This document shows positions 44,140 to 54,191 of a stretch of DNA of 64,000 bases, piece by piece. The first letter of the stretch is position 1; each line of letters opens with the position of its first letter. A program made the position numbers and the translations under genes. Location of the stretch: NCBI GenBank assembly GCA_039111635.1, contig JBCAQO010000001.1, positions 3,534,001 through 3,598,000 of the forward strand, given 5' to 3'. The DNA is from Heterobasidion occidentale (Eukaryota; Basidiomycota; Agaricomycetes; Russulales; Bondarzewiaceae). A model generated the notes under the pieces. It had not been told where the DNA came from. It made no database searches and saw only the letters and a program-made list of their open reading frames with translations.

Positions 44140-45150
44140 TTTTTGTAAGACTGAATGTGGCAGCCAGAGAGCAAAATCTCATGAAAAAAAGTCAAGAGAG
44201 ACTCATTCACATCTTTGACTTTGTTAAGGAAGATAATGAATGGCTGATTGTGAAAGATGAGCATCAAAACATCATTCATGATGCTTGACAAATTATTTAT
44301 CCAGGCTCACATGATGCTCTGTGGTGGGACCATGAGCAGCTCCTCAAGCAAGTTTGCAAGGCCATGTTTATCTTTGAGCAAGCTTACCCAAGTTGTGTTG
44401 CTTTTTTTATCTTTGACCAATCTTCAGCTCACACAACCCTCAGACCAAATGCAATCTGGCTATTTGACATGAGCAAATAAAACAGCAGTAAGCAGCGTAT
44501 CTAGGATGACACTGTCATTCCTGATACAAATCCAGTCATTGAATACTATGGCAAACCTCAACAAATGAAAGCCGAGGATAGTCAAGCAAAGGGACTATAA
44601 TAGGTCCTGAGGAGCAAGGTTTTGATGTGTCTAGTATGCAAGCCAAGTGCTTGCTGGTGTGCCCAATTGAAAATGAGCAATGCTGTATGACTTGTCTTCT
44701 CTCAAACTAGGCCAATGTCAAGAATCAAGTCTTTCTTCTTGAACAAGAGATTACTGCTCGTGGTCACATCTGCATGTTTTTCCCAAATTTTATTGTGAGC
44801 TGAACCCAATTAAGATGGCGAGTAAACTGATTGTTTTGTCTTTTTCAATCTTATTTCTCTCTGTGTATCGATTCCCTTCTTTTTGGCAGTACTGGGGTTT
44901 TGTTAAATATAGTATCATAAGATCTACAAGGAGAAGTTTGAGGAAGCAAAGAAGCATGCACTTGAATGCCTTGACAATTGTTCCATTGAGGTCATTTGTT
45001 GCTTCTTCAATCACTCATGGTGTCTTATAGATAGATATCACAGAGGGTTGACTAAGAAGGTGGCAGAGTAGGCTGTTTGTAAGTAGAAAAGTCATTGTAC
45101 TGTTTCTCAAAGTGTAATGATGAGCATTGAGGCAGTTCTGAACTAGCTTA
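44140..45150 (+). pseudogene. DDE transposase fossil, copy 1 (C-terminal half)
   Basis: Plus-strand remnant starting near VAAREQNLMKKSQERLIHIFDF. IIYPGSHDALWWDHEQL, then FIFDQSSAH (second catalytic Asp, Tc1/mariner-like), KQR..DTVIPDTNPV, QAKGL, FPKFYCELNPIKM (the catalytic Glu of NPIE is Lys) and RGLTKKVAE follow, with stops between. The last-but-one block is split by a 72-nt intron, 44818-44889: removal joins ATG to TACTGGGG and restores the expected M-Y-W-G. Its donor is GCGAGT and its acceptor GGCAG. A fuller copy lies at 47715-49210 on the other strand. The family is widespread in mushroom genomes as far as I recall. Confidence 0.6.
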
Positions 45151-45978
45151 CTTCATGTGGTATTACATGTATCTTTTTAGGGCACCTAGGGCATGTAAAA
45201 ATTTACTAAAAAATTAGTGGGTCCCAGTTTTTTATAGAAAACTTTTGGAAAGTGCATTTTTAAATGTTTTTTTGACTTCCTAAGTCTGAATCTGTAGTTA
45301 GATTTTGGAAATTTTAGGTACATCAGCCGCTACATTTTTTTCTCTTTTGTTGACTTTGCTTGTCTGCAACTATACATCAGCAAACCAGTATCCAAGCCTA
45401 GCTGCCCCAGCCACTCTAGCTACTCCCAGATGCTTAAGTTATCTAGAGCAGTCTGTGCAAAAATATGAATCCATTCAGACAAGTCAGATTTCTGCTGAGT
45501 TTAGGTATTCTTGACAGAAGGGCTTTTCCTTGTAGTGTAACTAGTTACTAGGATTATTGTTGCACATGATCTTTTCAAGTCAATACTGCAAAGTTTTACC
45601 CATCAATATTGTATGATTGTTTTTGAGTTAATAGAGACATTGATTGCTTAATACAAAAGTATAACGATAGAACTATGTGGAACACCTTATTAGAAAATAT
45701 ATCCAAGATACAGGTATAATAGAGATATTGTGGGTGCAATATTACTAGAAAGGAGAGACCTATGCCAATTGACTATAAATAAAGAGAATTGATAGATTAA
45801 ACTAAGTGCGTCAGTCTTAAAACACCAACAGTGTAGCAAACTATATGATACACGGGGCAGGGATAAAGATAATTCTGATGGGCACGGTAATATGCTAGCA
45901 ATGGCTCTGTGGTTCAAGAAATGGTCAGCCTAGGAAAAACAACTAAATAATAGGTGGTGTGTAGTCTGGATCTAGGGG
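45151..45978. other. AT-rich spacer
   Basis: No gene recognised. AGATTCAGACTTAGG (minus strand, near 45278-45292) recurs as AGATTCAGACTCAGG on the plus strand near 47553, at the 3' side of both transposase fossils, and may be a terminal repeat. Confidence 0.4.
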
Positions 45979-46068
45979 TGCAATGCTCTGTAATGCTTTG
46001 TAATGCCCTACAATGCTCTGTGATGTCCTGCAATGTCCTGTAATGCTCTGTGATTTTCTGCAATACTT
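45979..46068. repeat. Tandem repeat, nine 10-bp units
   Basis: Nine units of consensus TGTAATGCTC, degenerate mostly by C/T and A/G exchange. It stops 16 bases before the start of a decayed copia LTR (46085). Confidence 0.85.
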
Positions 46069-46084
46069 AAGATTGTGAGGTTTG

Positions 46085-46403
46085 TGTTGGACTGAGGCAA
46101 ATTACCTTTGTCATATCTTTTTTATAATTTACTTATTGCTTACTTACTTACTTGACAAGTTTGGATATTGCTAAAGTACTATACAGTTCTCAGCCACCAC
46201 ACTCATAGTTACTACTGCCCTTGGTATCAGGCCTCCCTCAGTGATCTACATAGATGCTGAGGTAAGCCCACTTCTACTTCTTAAAACTTGATGTCACTTT
46301 AACTTATGCTTCTATTATGTAGTCATACTTCTAGGTACTTACTGATTGAATATATAGTGATCGACATAGATGCTGAGGCATAATTCTAGCCCATATTACA
46401 ACA
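46085..46403 (+). repeat. Decayed copia LTR (second copia family)
   Basis: 319 bp from TGTTGGACTG to ATTACAACA, followed by a half-tRNA primer site. It has two copies of GTGATC-ACATAGATGCTGAG (46241-46261 and 46357-46377); the first is followed by GTAAGC and the second preceded by TATATAG, the same design as in the copia LTR at 22493 although the motifs differ in sequence. Confidence 0.6.
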
Positions 46404-46414
46404 GGTTATGAGCC
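46404..46414 (+). other. Half-tRNA primer-binding site of the second copia family
   Basis: GGTTATGAGCC matches the complement of the initiator-methionine anticodon loop (GGTTATGGGCC) with one G to A change, directly after the LTR. Confidence 0.55.
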
Positions 46415-46429
46415 TTGCTGTCTAAGCCA

Positions 46430-46800
46430 TGTTGCTTGCCAATTCAATCATTGTCATTACCATTCCAAAGCTTTCAGAAGATTTGTCAAACTGGCTAATC
46501 TACAAGGATTAAGTGCAGACAGCTATCAAATTAAGAACAGGGCTGTTGTGACACCTCATTCAGCACCACTTGGTAACATGAATATAATCAGAAAGAAGCC
46601 ACCATCAAGTAGCAGATCTACTCTACAATTTCTGACTCTATCCTTAATTAAATCAAAGAAAAGACAACCACCAAGGAAGTTTAGACAGTGCTCTGTAATC
46701 TTGCAGAGAAGTGGGGAAAGATGGTTAAAATCAACATTTAATAATGTATTTATGATTATTAATGCCAAGAGGCAGCAATGTCTGTGCGCACCTCAATACC
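46430..46800 (+). pseudogene. Start of a decayed copia gag
   Basis: IPKLSEDLSNWLIYKD, encoded near 46465-46512, parallels IPKLDPQGENWAIF at the gag start of the full copia element and lies at the same short distance from the primer site. Stops and frame changes follow, and a family A LTR cuts the remnant off at 46809. Confidence 0.5.
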
Positions 46801-46808
46801 TTATTTGC

Positions 46809-47490
46809 TGATACACTAGAGGTGTCTTTGAGTGCCATGCACAACACCAAAACCACCTCTAAGGTAAGATAGGCAAGAGCTAGTATCTGATATGCAAGGA
46901 ATTATTAGTATAGACTTTAGAAAACTAAGGCATATTGAGGATAGGGCAGAGGTAGAGAAGTTAAAGTGCCCAAACAGTTTGGAACTACACCAAAGATTGA
47001 CCAAATATTTGGTCTATAACTGTGAGCAACTGATCAGTGACACTGGGACAGTGTCACAACCAACAACTGTGTACTTCAAGAGCTATATAGAGCTTTAATA
47101 AGACACAATAAAGAATGAGGGAGATGACCAAGTGAACAATATACAAACACAAATGAAGTCCAAATGGCAATAGAGATAAGGTTAGAGGTAAGCAAAGGCA
47201 ATTTTGATTGATGAAATGAGTGCAAATGAGCTTTAAACTGTGGGATGTGAAAAGCTGCTCTATTCTAGAGTTGTGTGTAGGTTTTTATAGTAACAGGAGA
47301 CTCTAAGTAAATCATCAAATATGAAACAAGAGTAAGTGCTGAATGGATGCCAAGGCCTAGCAAGTATTGACAGTGAGAAGGCAGGAGAAATGTCCATATA
47401 GGTTCCAAAGGCAATAAGGTAAAAGTCTATCAAGGATGACAAAATTCAGAACAATCAGTGTTTAGTGTCCAAGCATAAGTATAGTACTAC
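46809..47490 (-). repeat. Truncated LTR of family A
   Basis: Reverse-strand copy beginning TGATACACTAGAGG and traceable through the TATA and AATAAA regions to about 47490, where similarity to the intact LTR stops. The 5' third of the LTR is missing. CpG depletion is strong. Confidence 0.8.
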
Positions 47491-47714
47491 ACAAGCAAAG
47501 TCAATGATTTTGCTAACTCCCCAAGCAGATTTTTTAGGGACAAACTGAGTTTAGATTCAGACTCAGGGAAGCAAAAGGAGTCAAAAAATGCCTTTTATGG
47601 AAGTTCCTATGGTAAAATAGAGATGGCTGATTTTTTGGAAGAAAAAAACAAAATGTAAATAGGCCTCAAATGGCATTAGAGTGAATCTGAGTCAATCTTA
47701 GGTTAGCATTGCAT
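47491..47714. other. Spacer with possible terminal repeat of a DNA transposon
   Basis: Contains AGATTCAGACTCAGG (near 47553), matching the minus strand near 45285. No gene. Confidence 0.35.
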
Positions 47715-49210
47715 TGACAGACATCATTGCATGCTGCCCAACCCTTCTGTGTGACTTTTATTTGTGCACAGCCCACACCACCACCTTTTTTGTAAGCCCC
47801 TTACAATATGCACCTATAAACCACCATGATTAATTAAAAAATCAGTGGATTACCTCGACTAGACACTTGTTGAGGCATTGCTATGCCACTTTCTTTGCAT
47901 TCTTGAATTTGACTTTATAAATTTCACAGTACAAATGCTTACATCAGCCCTAGTATTGAATAATATGAGCATGCCATAAAAGAAAAGACTGAAGAAACTG
48001 ATCATCTAAATAGGATTAAGCTTACAATGGAACTTTTGAAGAAAGATATAGATGTGACCTCAAGCTTTCAATTTCTGCTCAAGAAAGGATTCTTGAAAAA
48101 AAAATTATCTTGCCTGCTTAGGAGTCAGGCTATATAGCAAGTGTCATTCTCAAAAGGACAAATTGGAGAACACTTGGCCTTCATTATGTGGACATTGAAG
48201 CCACATTCCATAAGAGTCTGCTGCAATCCCTTTGCATTGCTATTCTTGATCATCATCTGCTGAACCTTGCCACGGTACTCAATGTCAAGGATCATTTAAG
48301 AGAACAATGATATCCTTTTAGACTTGCTGTTTTCCACCAAGGGAGTTGGGACCAAGTGATGCATATGCAGAGAACTAGTCAAAAATAAACAGACCTATGC
48401 ATTGTGGGTACAGCTCTTTGAAGATGTCAATGACATCATTAACCTGCATGAGAAGCTGAGTGTGGTCCCACCATGGATTGCTGTTTGTACCAGGATAAAT
48501 TATACACTAGGCATCCTTTGTGATCTTGCCATGGTTATTGCACACAAAGAGGCAGCCATTCTTCTCCTCCACAAAATCAGAAACATGAATGAGCTGGCCA
48601 TGCCTCTTTTTCATGACCTTTTCCTCACCCTCTCACACCCTTCAATAATGCATAGTAAGCAATAAAGCACAGTACACCATAAAGGAACTAACTAGATATT
48701 TGGTTTGTACTTACCTGTATGAAAATAGCTTTTATTTTGGAAAACAGCAATGATCCTCTTCTCTCTAGGATCAAGCAAGGGCTTGACATAGATTAGACTC
48801 CCTTCTTCTATTACCTACTGCACTATGGATCTCTCAGACTTGGCCATCAATAGTAAGAACTCCTCTGATCTGTACTTTTGAACATCTAGTCACTCATGTC
48901 TATTCATGTAGGTTCTCTTTTTTAGTCTTGTGCATCATTAGCCAAGTTTGATAAGCCAGCATCTTGCTGTGCACTCTAATAATGGTTTTGCAAGTGCAAT
49001 ACCTAGTAATAGAAGGGAATTTTTTATTGAGAGCATGGTGGAAGATGTGAGGTGTCACATCTCCTATCTTCAAATTGGAGAGGTGTTGTTGAGATGCAGC
49101 CTGCATGCACTCATTATTCAAAAGTGAGTGCCCTCTGTTACCTCCTTGCTTTTCCACAGGGAGCTGTTTGAAGAGTTGATAATGGCATACAAGCACACAG
49201 ACTTGCCAAG
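47715..49210 (-). pseudogene. DDE transposase fossil, copy 2 (nearly full length)
   Basis: Minus strand, N to C: LLNNECMQAASQQHLSNL and DVTPHIFHHALNKKFPS (49120-49000), a helix-turn-helix-like stretch ending YQTWLMMHKTKKENLHE, then QKYRSEEFLLLMAKSERS (about 48860), REKRIIAVFQNKSYFH (about 48740; first catalytic Asp changed to Asn in QDES), IHVSDFVEEKNGCLFV, CIIYPGTNSNPWWDHTQLL, GLFIFD-stop-FSAYASLG (second Asp), AKGLQQTLMECGF, AKCSPICPFEND and finally AYCKGLTKKVVVWAVHK (about 47770). It shares these blocks with copy 1 at 44140. Several stops and frame changes make it inactive. Confidence 0.65.
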
Positions 49211-49698
49211 GAAAATAGACCCCTTGGCCTTCATGTCACTAGCAGGCAATTGCCTTGCTTGTGGGAATGCGATAAACACCCTTCAATTGGAGGTTGGCAA
49301 AGTTTCACAACAAAAGTAGCTGGGTGATCTTGGTGTATTTCTGTGCTACCAAGAGATCATCCTTGATCTATTCTCATAACAAATCCCATCCTACACCTCC
49401 TCCTTTGACTTTAGGTCAGCCCCACCTGCCTCTAGTAACCCATCTATCACATCCTTCTCCTCAATCTTGTCCTTCTTCTCAATCTTGACACTAGCTATGT
49501 TTCTCTCTAACTACCAGTAGTCCCCCACCTTGTTTTCCTCTAACCACCAGTGGTCCCCCACCTCCAACTAATCCTTTTGCCTTTCCAAACCCTCCTCAAG
49601 TGGCACTAGACTCAATTGTCTCTAGGGACATTTGCAGATAGACAACACATTGGCGCTGATTGATGCAAATTGTGAGCGTGGCAATGGCATGCAAGAGG
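49211..49698. other. Spacer with a short direct repeat
   Basis: Two 26-bp units (49505-49530 and 49538-49563) match at 24 positions around CCAGT-GTCCCCCACCT. No gene recognised. The final bases 49699-49703 (ACAAT) are the target duplication of element B. Confidence 0.5.
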
Positions 49699-49703
49699 AC
49701 AAT

Positions 49704-50538
49704 TGTTAGGTCGGAGACCTATCACGTGCACCGATGCACGAAGGGGTCCCTAGGCTAAACCTCCACTGGTTCGTATAGTCGTAGACTCCAATGGATGAAG
49801 ACGATGGATCGTCTTTGGGCTCTTTCGAGGAACTCGGGGTCGCTGTCGGCTTTGTTCTCGAAGAGATTGAGAAGGTGATCTTCGAGGTCTTCTCGATGAT
49901 GAGGAGGAACCGGATGATCTTCTCCTGTCCAACAGATGACACGAGGGGGTGTCCAACTGAGAACGCGGTAGGCAGCTAGCCCGGTATAGAAGCGGATGAG
50001 TAGAGGGAGGGGAGGGAAGGGAGACGAGTCCAGTGCTTCGTCAGACCGTGCAAAGAGTTTCTCAGATCTGACAGAGATCACGAAGCGTGGGCTAAGAAGG
50101 TAGCCAGACGCCGGGTGCAGTGCAGAGATCGAGTGTATTACAGGTGAACGAGCTGAGCTTCTTAGAAGCTCATCTCGGCTATTTACGTACAGAAGTGTCT
50201 AGGGCAGGATCAAGATCTGGTCCGTGCGCTTCTCAGGTACCGAAGTCAACGATCGAGATCCGTAAGCTAGAATGCCTCATCGACCTGCCATGTAGCCAAA
50301 TATAGTAATCCGAATCACTAATGTCCATCCACATCTTTGATCGATCAAGAACCAGGAACGGGGGTCAGGAACCAATGTCTGTCCACATCAAGAATCAGGA
50401 ACCAGGAGTCAGCGTTCATGCGTTAGCATGCAAATGGTAAGGAGTCATGGAAAGCGGTCCGAGTCTGCAGCAAGTCCGAAGCACTTGACCAGCCCATCCA
50501 CTCACGTGCGAAGCACGTGTTAGGACGCGGTCCTAACA
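49704..50538 (-). repeat. 3' LTR of element B
   Basis: 835 bp, TGTTAGG...CCTAACA on the plus strand (7-bp inverted termini). Same sequence as 59254-60088 wherever compared, including a 108-codon minus-strand frame at 49755-50081. Confidence 0.95.
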
Positions 50539-50549
50539 CTACCCCCTCT
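50539..50549 (-). other. Polypurine tract of element B
   Basis: On the minus strand the internal region ends AGAGAGGGGGTAG directly before the LTR start TGTTAGG. It begins immediately after the stop codon of the last accessory ORF. Confidence 0.8.
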
Positions 50550-51578
50550 CTATACAAGTCTTCGGCGCTTGGCGGGTGCACCGATGGTAGGGGCGGGTCT
50601 CCTCAGGTGGACTTCGTCGAAGGTGGGGATGTTCCGAGCGGGATATCCGGTCCAGTTAGCGGTGTCGATTAAATGGTCTAATGCCTGCTTGTGGTACCCA
50701 TATTCCTCAGCCGTCCTATCCATCTGCAGACGAAGGCGCCGGGACTGCATGCGATGCCTATCGTAGTCTTGAAGAAAGCCGCGCGCCGTAACGTCCGTTC
50801 TCTGGCGAATGCCCGTGATTGGACATCCCACGACGAGATGGCCGGCGCGTCCACATTCCCAGCAGTTACGAGTAGCGGGGTCGGTGGGTGGAGAAGGCAG
50901 GAGAGTAGGCGGGTTAGGCCAGACGTTTTCGGAGTCCAATGCGTCTGCAGGCCATCCCTCTTCAGTTGCGACAGGAACGTCCGGCGACTGGGGGGAGGCT
51001 TCGTCGACAATGATAGGACGGGTGAGGTCGTCGCCGAGTAGGGGGGGGGATGGGGACACAGCAGGGGGTGACGGGGGTGGTACCGGTAGCGGCTGAAGTA
51101 CCTGGCGATCCCGGACGACTTGTTCGGGGTCGTAAGGGGGACTGGTGGGTCGCGTGAATTCGGCGGTCTCCTCGTCGGTGGGCTGAAAGGGGTTTACCGC
51201 CGGGAGATCGGGCTCGGGGGGATCGACTGTCATGGGTTCCTCAGCATCGATTTGGTGAAACCCCTGTTCCTGTATGTCCGGTTTTGTCATAACCCAGGGC
51301 CTAACGTTATCCTCCGGGGTACATCCGCCGGGCCAGTAGCACGCAATGGGGTGAACCCCTCGACTGTTAAGCGGGAAGGAGTGGGTCGGCAGTAGTCCTT
51401 TAGGAACGTACTCTTCGATCTCTAGACGTGCTCCATTATGTCCTGCGAATCGGAACCAACGGATCGTGTTCTCCTTGTAGCGGATTCGAGCCAGTACATC
51501 GAGCCAGGCTGGTATGGCGTGCGCCTGTAGGAGGATGGAGCTGGTGGTGAAGATTCCTCCCAGTTGGAAATTGATCAT
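50550..51578 (-). CDS. Accessory ORF of element B with CCHC zinc knuckle
   Basis: 342 codons, intact. The N-terminal third is globular (HAIPAWLDVLARIRYKENT, RWFRFAGHNG). A long proline-, acid-rich linker follows, then a zinc knuckle CWECGRAGHLVVGC at about residue 238 and a helical C-terminus ending in basic AKRRRLV. The zinc knuckle is the nucleic-acid-binding type of gag nucleocapsid, but the element already has a gag zinc knuckle at the other end, and this gene lies after integrase. Its ATG overlaps the stop of the preceding ORF in ATGA (51578-51575), which suggests coupled translation. I do not recognise the family; a second nucleocapsid-like or RNA-binding accessory protein is inference. 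Confidence 0.75.
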   Translation of the reverse strand: MINFQLGGIFTTSSILLQAHAIPAWLDVLARIRYKENTIRWFRFAGHNGARLEIEEYVPKGLLPTHSFPLNSRGVHPIACYWPGGCTPEDNVRPWVMTKPDIQEQGFHQIDAEEPMTVDPPEPDLPAVNPFQPTDEETAEFTRPTSPPYDPEQVVRDRQVLQPLPVPPPSPPAVSPSPPLLGDDLTRPIIVDEASPQSPDVPVATEEGWPADALDSENVWPNPPTLLPSPPTDPATRNCWECGRAGHLVVGCPITGIRQRTDVTARGFLQDYDRHRMQSRRLRLQMDRTAEEYGYHKQALDHLIDTANWTGYPARNIPTFDEVHLRRPAPTIGAPAKRRRLV

Positions 51579-52213
51579 GTCGTTGCGGATGGCGGGAGAT
51601 TGATCAATCCTTTCATGCGGTAGGAGGTGACGGTGAGGTTGGCGAGGAGAATAGCTTGGGTCTGGTTGAGCGGTCCCGAGAAAACCTGATAGGCTTGCGC
51701 CCAGACTGCTTGCTGTAAATAGAAAAGGAAGGCACGGGGGTTCTTCAAGCCAGGCTGGTTCAGAATGATAGGTGCCTCGTCCTCGGCGAGCGTGAGGTGG
51801 TAGATGCTATGATTCGTATTCAGGTCCTGGTAGAGACGGATGTCGTAGAGGGGATTGGGTATGGCGCGGATTCGCATACGAGGGTTTCCGTTGTGAATGG
51901 CGAAAGCCAACGGAGGAATGGCGATGTGGGGGTTTGGCATTTCAGCTGGGAACCGGGGGATAACAAACTCTGTAAGAGGATCCGCGACCGGGACGCCTTC
52001 CGACGGGATGTCGTCCTCACTGTTGTAATCCGAATCTGTGTCGTCAATGAGCGTGGGTGTGGTAGTGGGCGGGGAGATGGTACGGAGGATGAAGGGGTTG
52101 GGGGAGGAGGTGTTGGAGGCGTGAGGAGAAGTGGTAGTGGAAGCCATTCTGATGTTACTGAGAATGTAGCGGGGGGAGTTGTGTAGGAAGAGGTGTGTGG
52201 GGGCAAAGGACAT
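51575..52213 (-). CDS. Accessory ORF of element B, unknown function
   Basis: 212 codons, intact. The start could be the ATG at 52213 or the in-frame MASTTTSPH 22 codons later. A Ser/Thr/Pro-rich N-terminus and acidic DDTDSDYNSEDD stretch precede a folded-looking C-terminal half (RIRAIPNPLYDIRLYQDL, HLTLAEDEAPIILNQPG, AFLFYLQQAVWAQAYQVF). The C-terminus joins the next ORF through a 4-base ATGA overlap, so the pair may once have been one protein or may be translated together. No family recognised. Confidence 0.7.
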   Translation of the reverse strand: MSFAPTHLFLHNSPRYILSNIRMASTTTSPHASNTSSPNPFILRTISPPTTTPTLIDDTDSDYNSEDDIPSEGVPVADPLTEFVIPRFPAEMPNPHIAIPPLAFAIHNGNPRMRIRAIPNPLYDIRLYQDLNTNHSIYHLTLAEDEAPIILNQPGLKNPRAFLFYLQQAVWAQAYQVFSGPLNQTQAILLANLTVTSYRMKGLINLPPSATT

Positions 52214-52264
52214 TCGAGTTGTAGCTGGGATGCTGAGGAATGTTTCTGTCCGATGCAGGGTCTT

Positions 52265-52483
52265 TTATACGATGGAGGAGACGCCAATGGTGGCAGCAGC
52301 GTGAAGGGATCCGAGGACAAGGGCGATGGCGATGGAGACAGCGGTGAGAGCAAGAGTTGCGACGACGGTATAAACGGCTACTGTGGATAGTGTGGGGTCG
52401 AAAGGGGTCATAGTCGTTTGCCTGACCATGCCAATCCTCGGTTGGTCTGCTTTTGTAGCTCCTGGTACGCTTGAGTCCGCCAA
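52265..52483 (-). CDS. Small hydrophobic ORF of element B
   Basis: 72 codons, or 54 from the Met in MVRQTTMTPFD. The C-terminal half is strongly hydrophobic (VAVYTVVATLALTAVSIAIA then LVLGSLHAAATIGVSSIV), enough for one or two membrane segments. It overlaps the end of the chromodomain frame in another register. It could be a small membrane protein or a chance frame; no homologue is recognised. Confidence 0.35.
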   Translation of the reverse strand: MADSSVPGATKADQPRIGMVRQTTMTPFDPTLSTVAVYTVVATLALTAVSIAIALVLGSLHAAATIGVSSIV

Positions 52484-53247
52484 TTAGAGTTGTCCGATCG
52501 CTTCTGCTGCAGCTTTGATCGAGACAAATCTATATTGGGCTTCTTTGGCTGCGCTTCTCGATCGTTGATCGTCGGTGGTGGCACTTTTGATCGAGGAACC
52601 AGGGGTGGCCTCTTTAGCTGCGTCATTCGTTTGTTGATCTCTTCCATGATCTGGGGGATAGCTAATCCTGTAGCGAGAAGCTTCTTTCCGATCAGATGCT
52701 TCTCGAGCTTCTTTCTGATTTGATCTTCTTCGGCTACTCTGTTGAGTTCTAATTCGATCACCAGGGCCAGAATGGAGGCTTCCATTCCTTTGACTGCCCG
52801 AGGGTGCCGGCGGTAGAAGTCCTTTATGGCTTTTTGTGCGTTAGTGACATTTGCCGCGGCTTCCCAAGAGTTGTCCGATTCTGGGTAGCCCTTCCATTTG
52901 ATCAGGTACTGCAGGATCTTCCATCGTCCGAAGCGCCTAGCTCCAACAATGGCTTCGACTTCGAATTCTTCTTGCCCTTCGATCAGGTCCGGAGCCGGTT
53001 TAGGGTAGTTCGGGCCATAGACTTCGTTTTCCTTGTAGGGCGTGAGTCGACTAGCATGGAAGACGTCGTGAATGCGCTTCCAGCTGTTGGGCAGTTTCAA
53101 CCTGAAGTTGACATTTCCTATGGTGTCAGTGATTTCAAATGGCCCAAAGCGTTTGGGTCTCAGTTTCTCTGATGGTGATCGGTGTGGATGTTCTTCCATC
53201 AAGCCATACTTGATCTCCTTTCTTGAAAGGCGGCAGGTCCGTTCCAA
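52408..53247 (-). CDS. Integrase C-terminus with chromodomain (element B)
   Basis: 279 codons open. RPKRFGPFEITDTIGNVNFRL and HDVFHASRLTPYKENEVYG form the integrase C-terminal GPY/F-type domain. A chromodomain follows at about residues 95-145 (EFEVEAIVGARRFGRW, LIKWKGYPESDNSWE). Chromodomains of this class guide integration to marked chromatin, which fits an element lying in repeats. A basic, lysine-rich tail follows. The part before residue 1 is in another frame at 53266-53976, so one base is lost or gained near 53250. Confidence 0.9.
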   Translation of the reverse strand: MERTCRLSRKEIKYGLMEEHPHRSPSEKLRPKRFGPFEITDTIGNVNFRLKLPNSWKRIHDVFHASRLTPYKENEVYGPNYPKPAPDLIEGQEEFEVEAIVGARRFGRWKILQYLIKWKGYPESDNSWEAAANVTNAQKAIKDFYRRHPRAVKGMEASILALVIELELNRVAEEDQIRKKLEKHLIGKKLLATGLAIPQIMEEINKRMTQLKRPPLVPRSKVPPPTINDREAQPKKPNIDLSRSKLQQKRSDNSNWRTQAYQELQKQTNRGLAWSGKRL

Positions 53248-53265
53248 AACGGTCGTGCTGGATCC

Positions 53266-54160
53266 TCATGGCTTCGGCTGCAATTTCGAGGCTGGCTTGT
53301 GCTTCCTTCCTAGCACGTTGCAGAGCTTCAAGGCGAGCGTCGGCGGTGGGGACATTCGTGTTTCCGATGATGGCTGGGTAAGCCCGTGGTTGATATCCGT
53401 GGAGAAGTTCAAATGGGACTTCTGCGTGGCTGAGTGCTGATGGGTGTTGTGGGCATATTCCGCGTAGGGGATTAATTCAGCCCAATCGTCTTGTGAAGAG
53501 CTGCAAAATGCTCTTAGGTATTGTTCTAATTCCTGATTCATTCGTTCAGTAGCACCGTCCGTCTGCGGGTGATAGGCTGTGCTTAAAGCAGATTTGATTC
53601 CTAATTCTTTGAGCAGGGCTTGCGCTACTTTTGAAGCGAATTGAGTTCCTCTGTCCGATATGATTTTATCTGGCAGCCCATAGCGTCTCCAGGTGTTTTC
53701 TAATAAGATCTTGGCTGTTCCATCAGAGTCGATAGTCTTCAGGCATGGGGTTATTACTGCCGTTTTGGTGAATCGATCGGTTACTACATGTAGCGAGTCG
53801 TATCCATTTGATTCTGGTAGATCTGTAATAAAATCCATGGTTATTGTCCGAAGGGTCGATCTGGGATTTCTGTTGGTTGTAGGGGTACCATGGTAGGATG
53901 TGTGTCGTTCTTGGTGGATTGACAGATGGCGCATCCTTCCACATATTGGTGAACTGTGTTTGATATTCCTGGCCAAGTAAATTCCTGTCCGACTAAGGCT
54001 AGAGTTCCCCTTTGTCCTGGATGTCCTGCTGCTAGATTGTCATGGTTTAGTTTGATGATATCTTGACGAAGTTGTTCGTTCCGGGGGACATATATCTTTC
54101 TCGGTGAAGGACCAATCCTTCTCTTCGTTCCATTCTTGTAAACCTTTCTTCATGTTTCGA
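53266..54160 (-). pseudogene. Integrase core and zinc finger of element B
   Basis: The HHCC zinc finger lies at about 54050-53920 (LNHDNLAAGHPGQRG ... GCAICQ) in one frame. The catalytic core is open at 53976-53266 in another: TMDFITDLPESNGYD (first Asp), KIISDRGTQFASK (second Asp) and HPQTDGATERMNQELE (Glu). The triad is intact. Frame changes on both sides separate it from the zinc finger and from the chromodomain frame. Confidence 0.85.
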
Positions 54161-54191
54161 GGTCCTAAGGTTTTAATCTTGGCTAGGGTTT

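Noticed and set aside
50691..51395. Plus-strand frames opposite the accessory ORFs of element B
   Set aside because: Low-complexity Gly/Arg translations of the proline-rich minus-strand genes.
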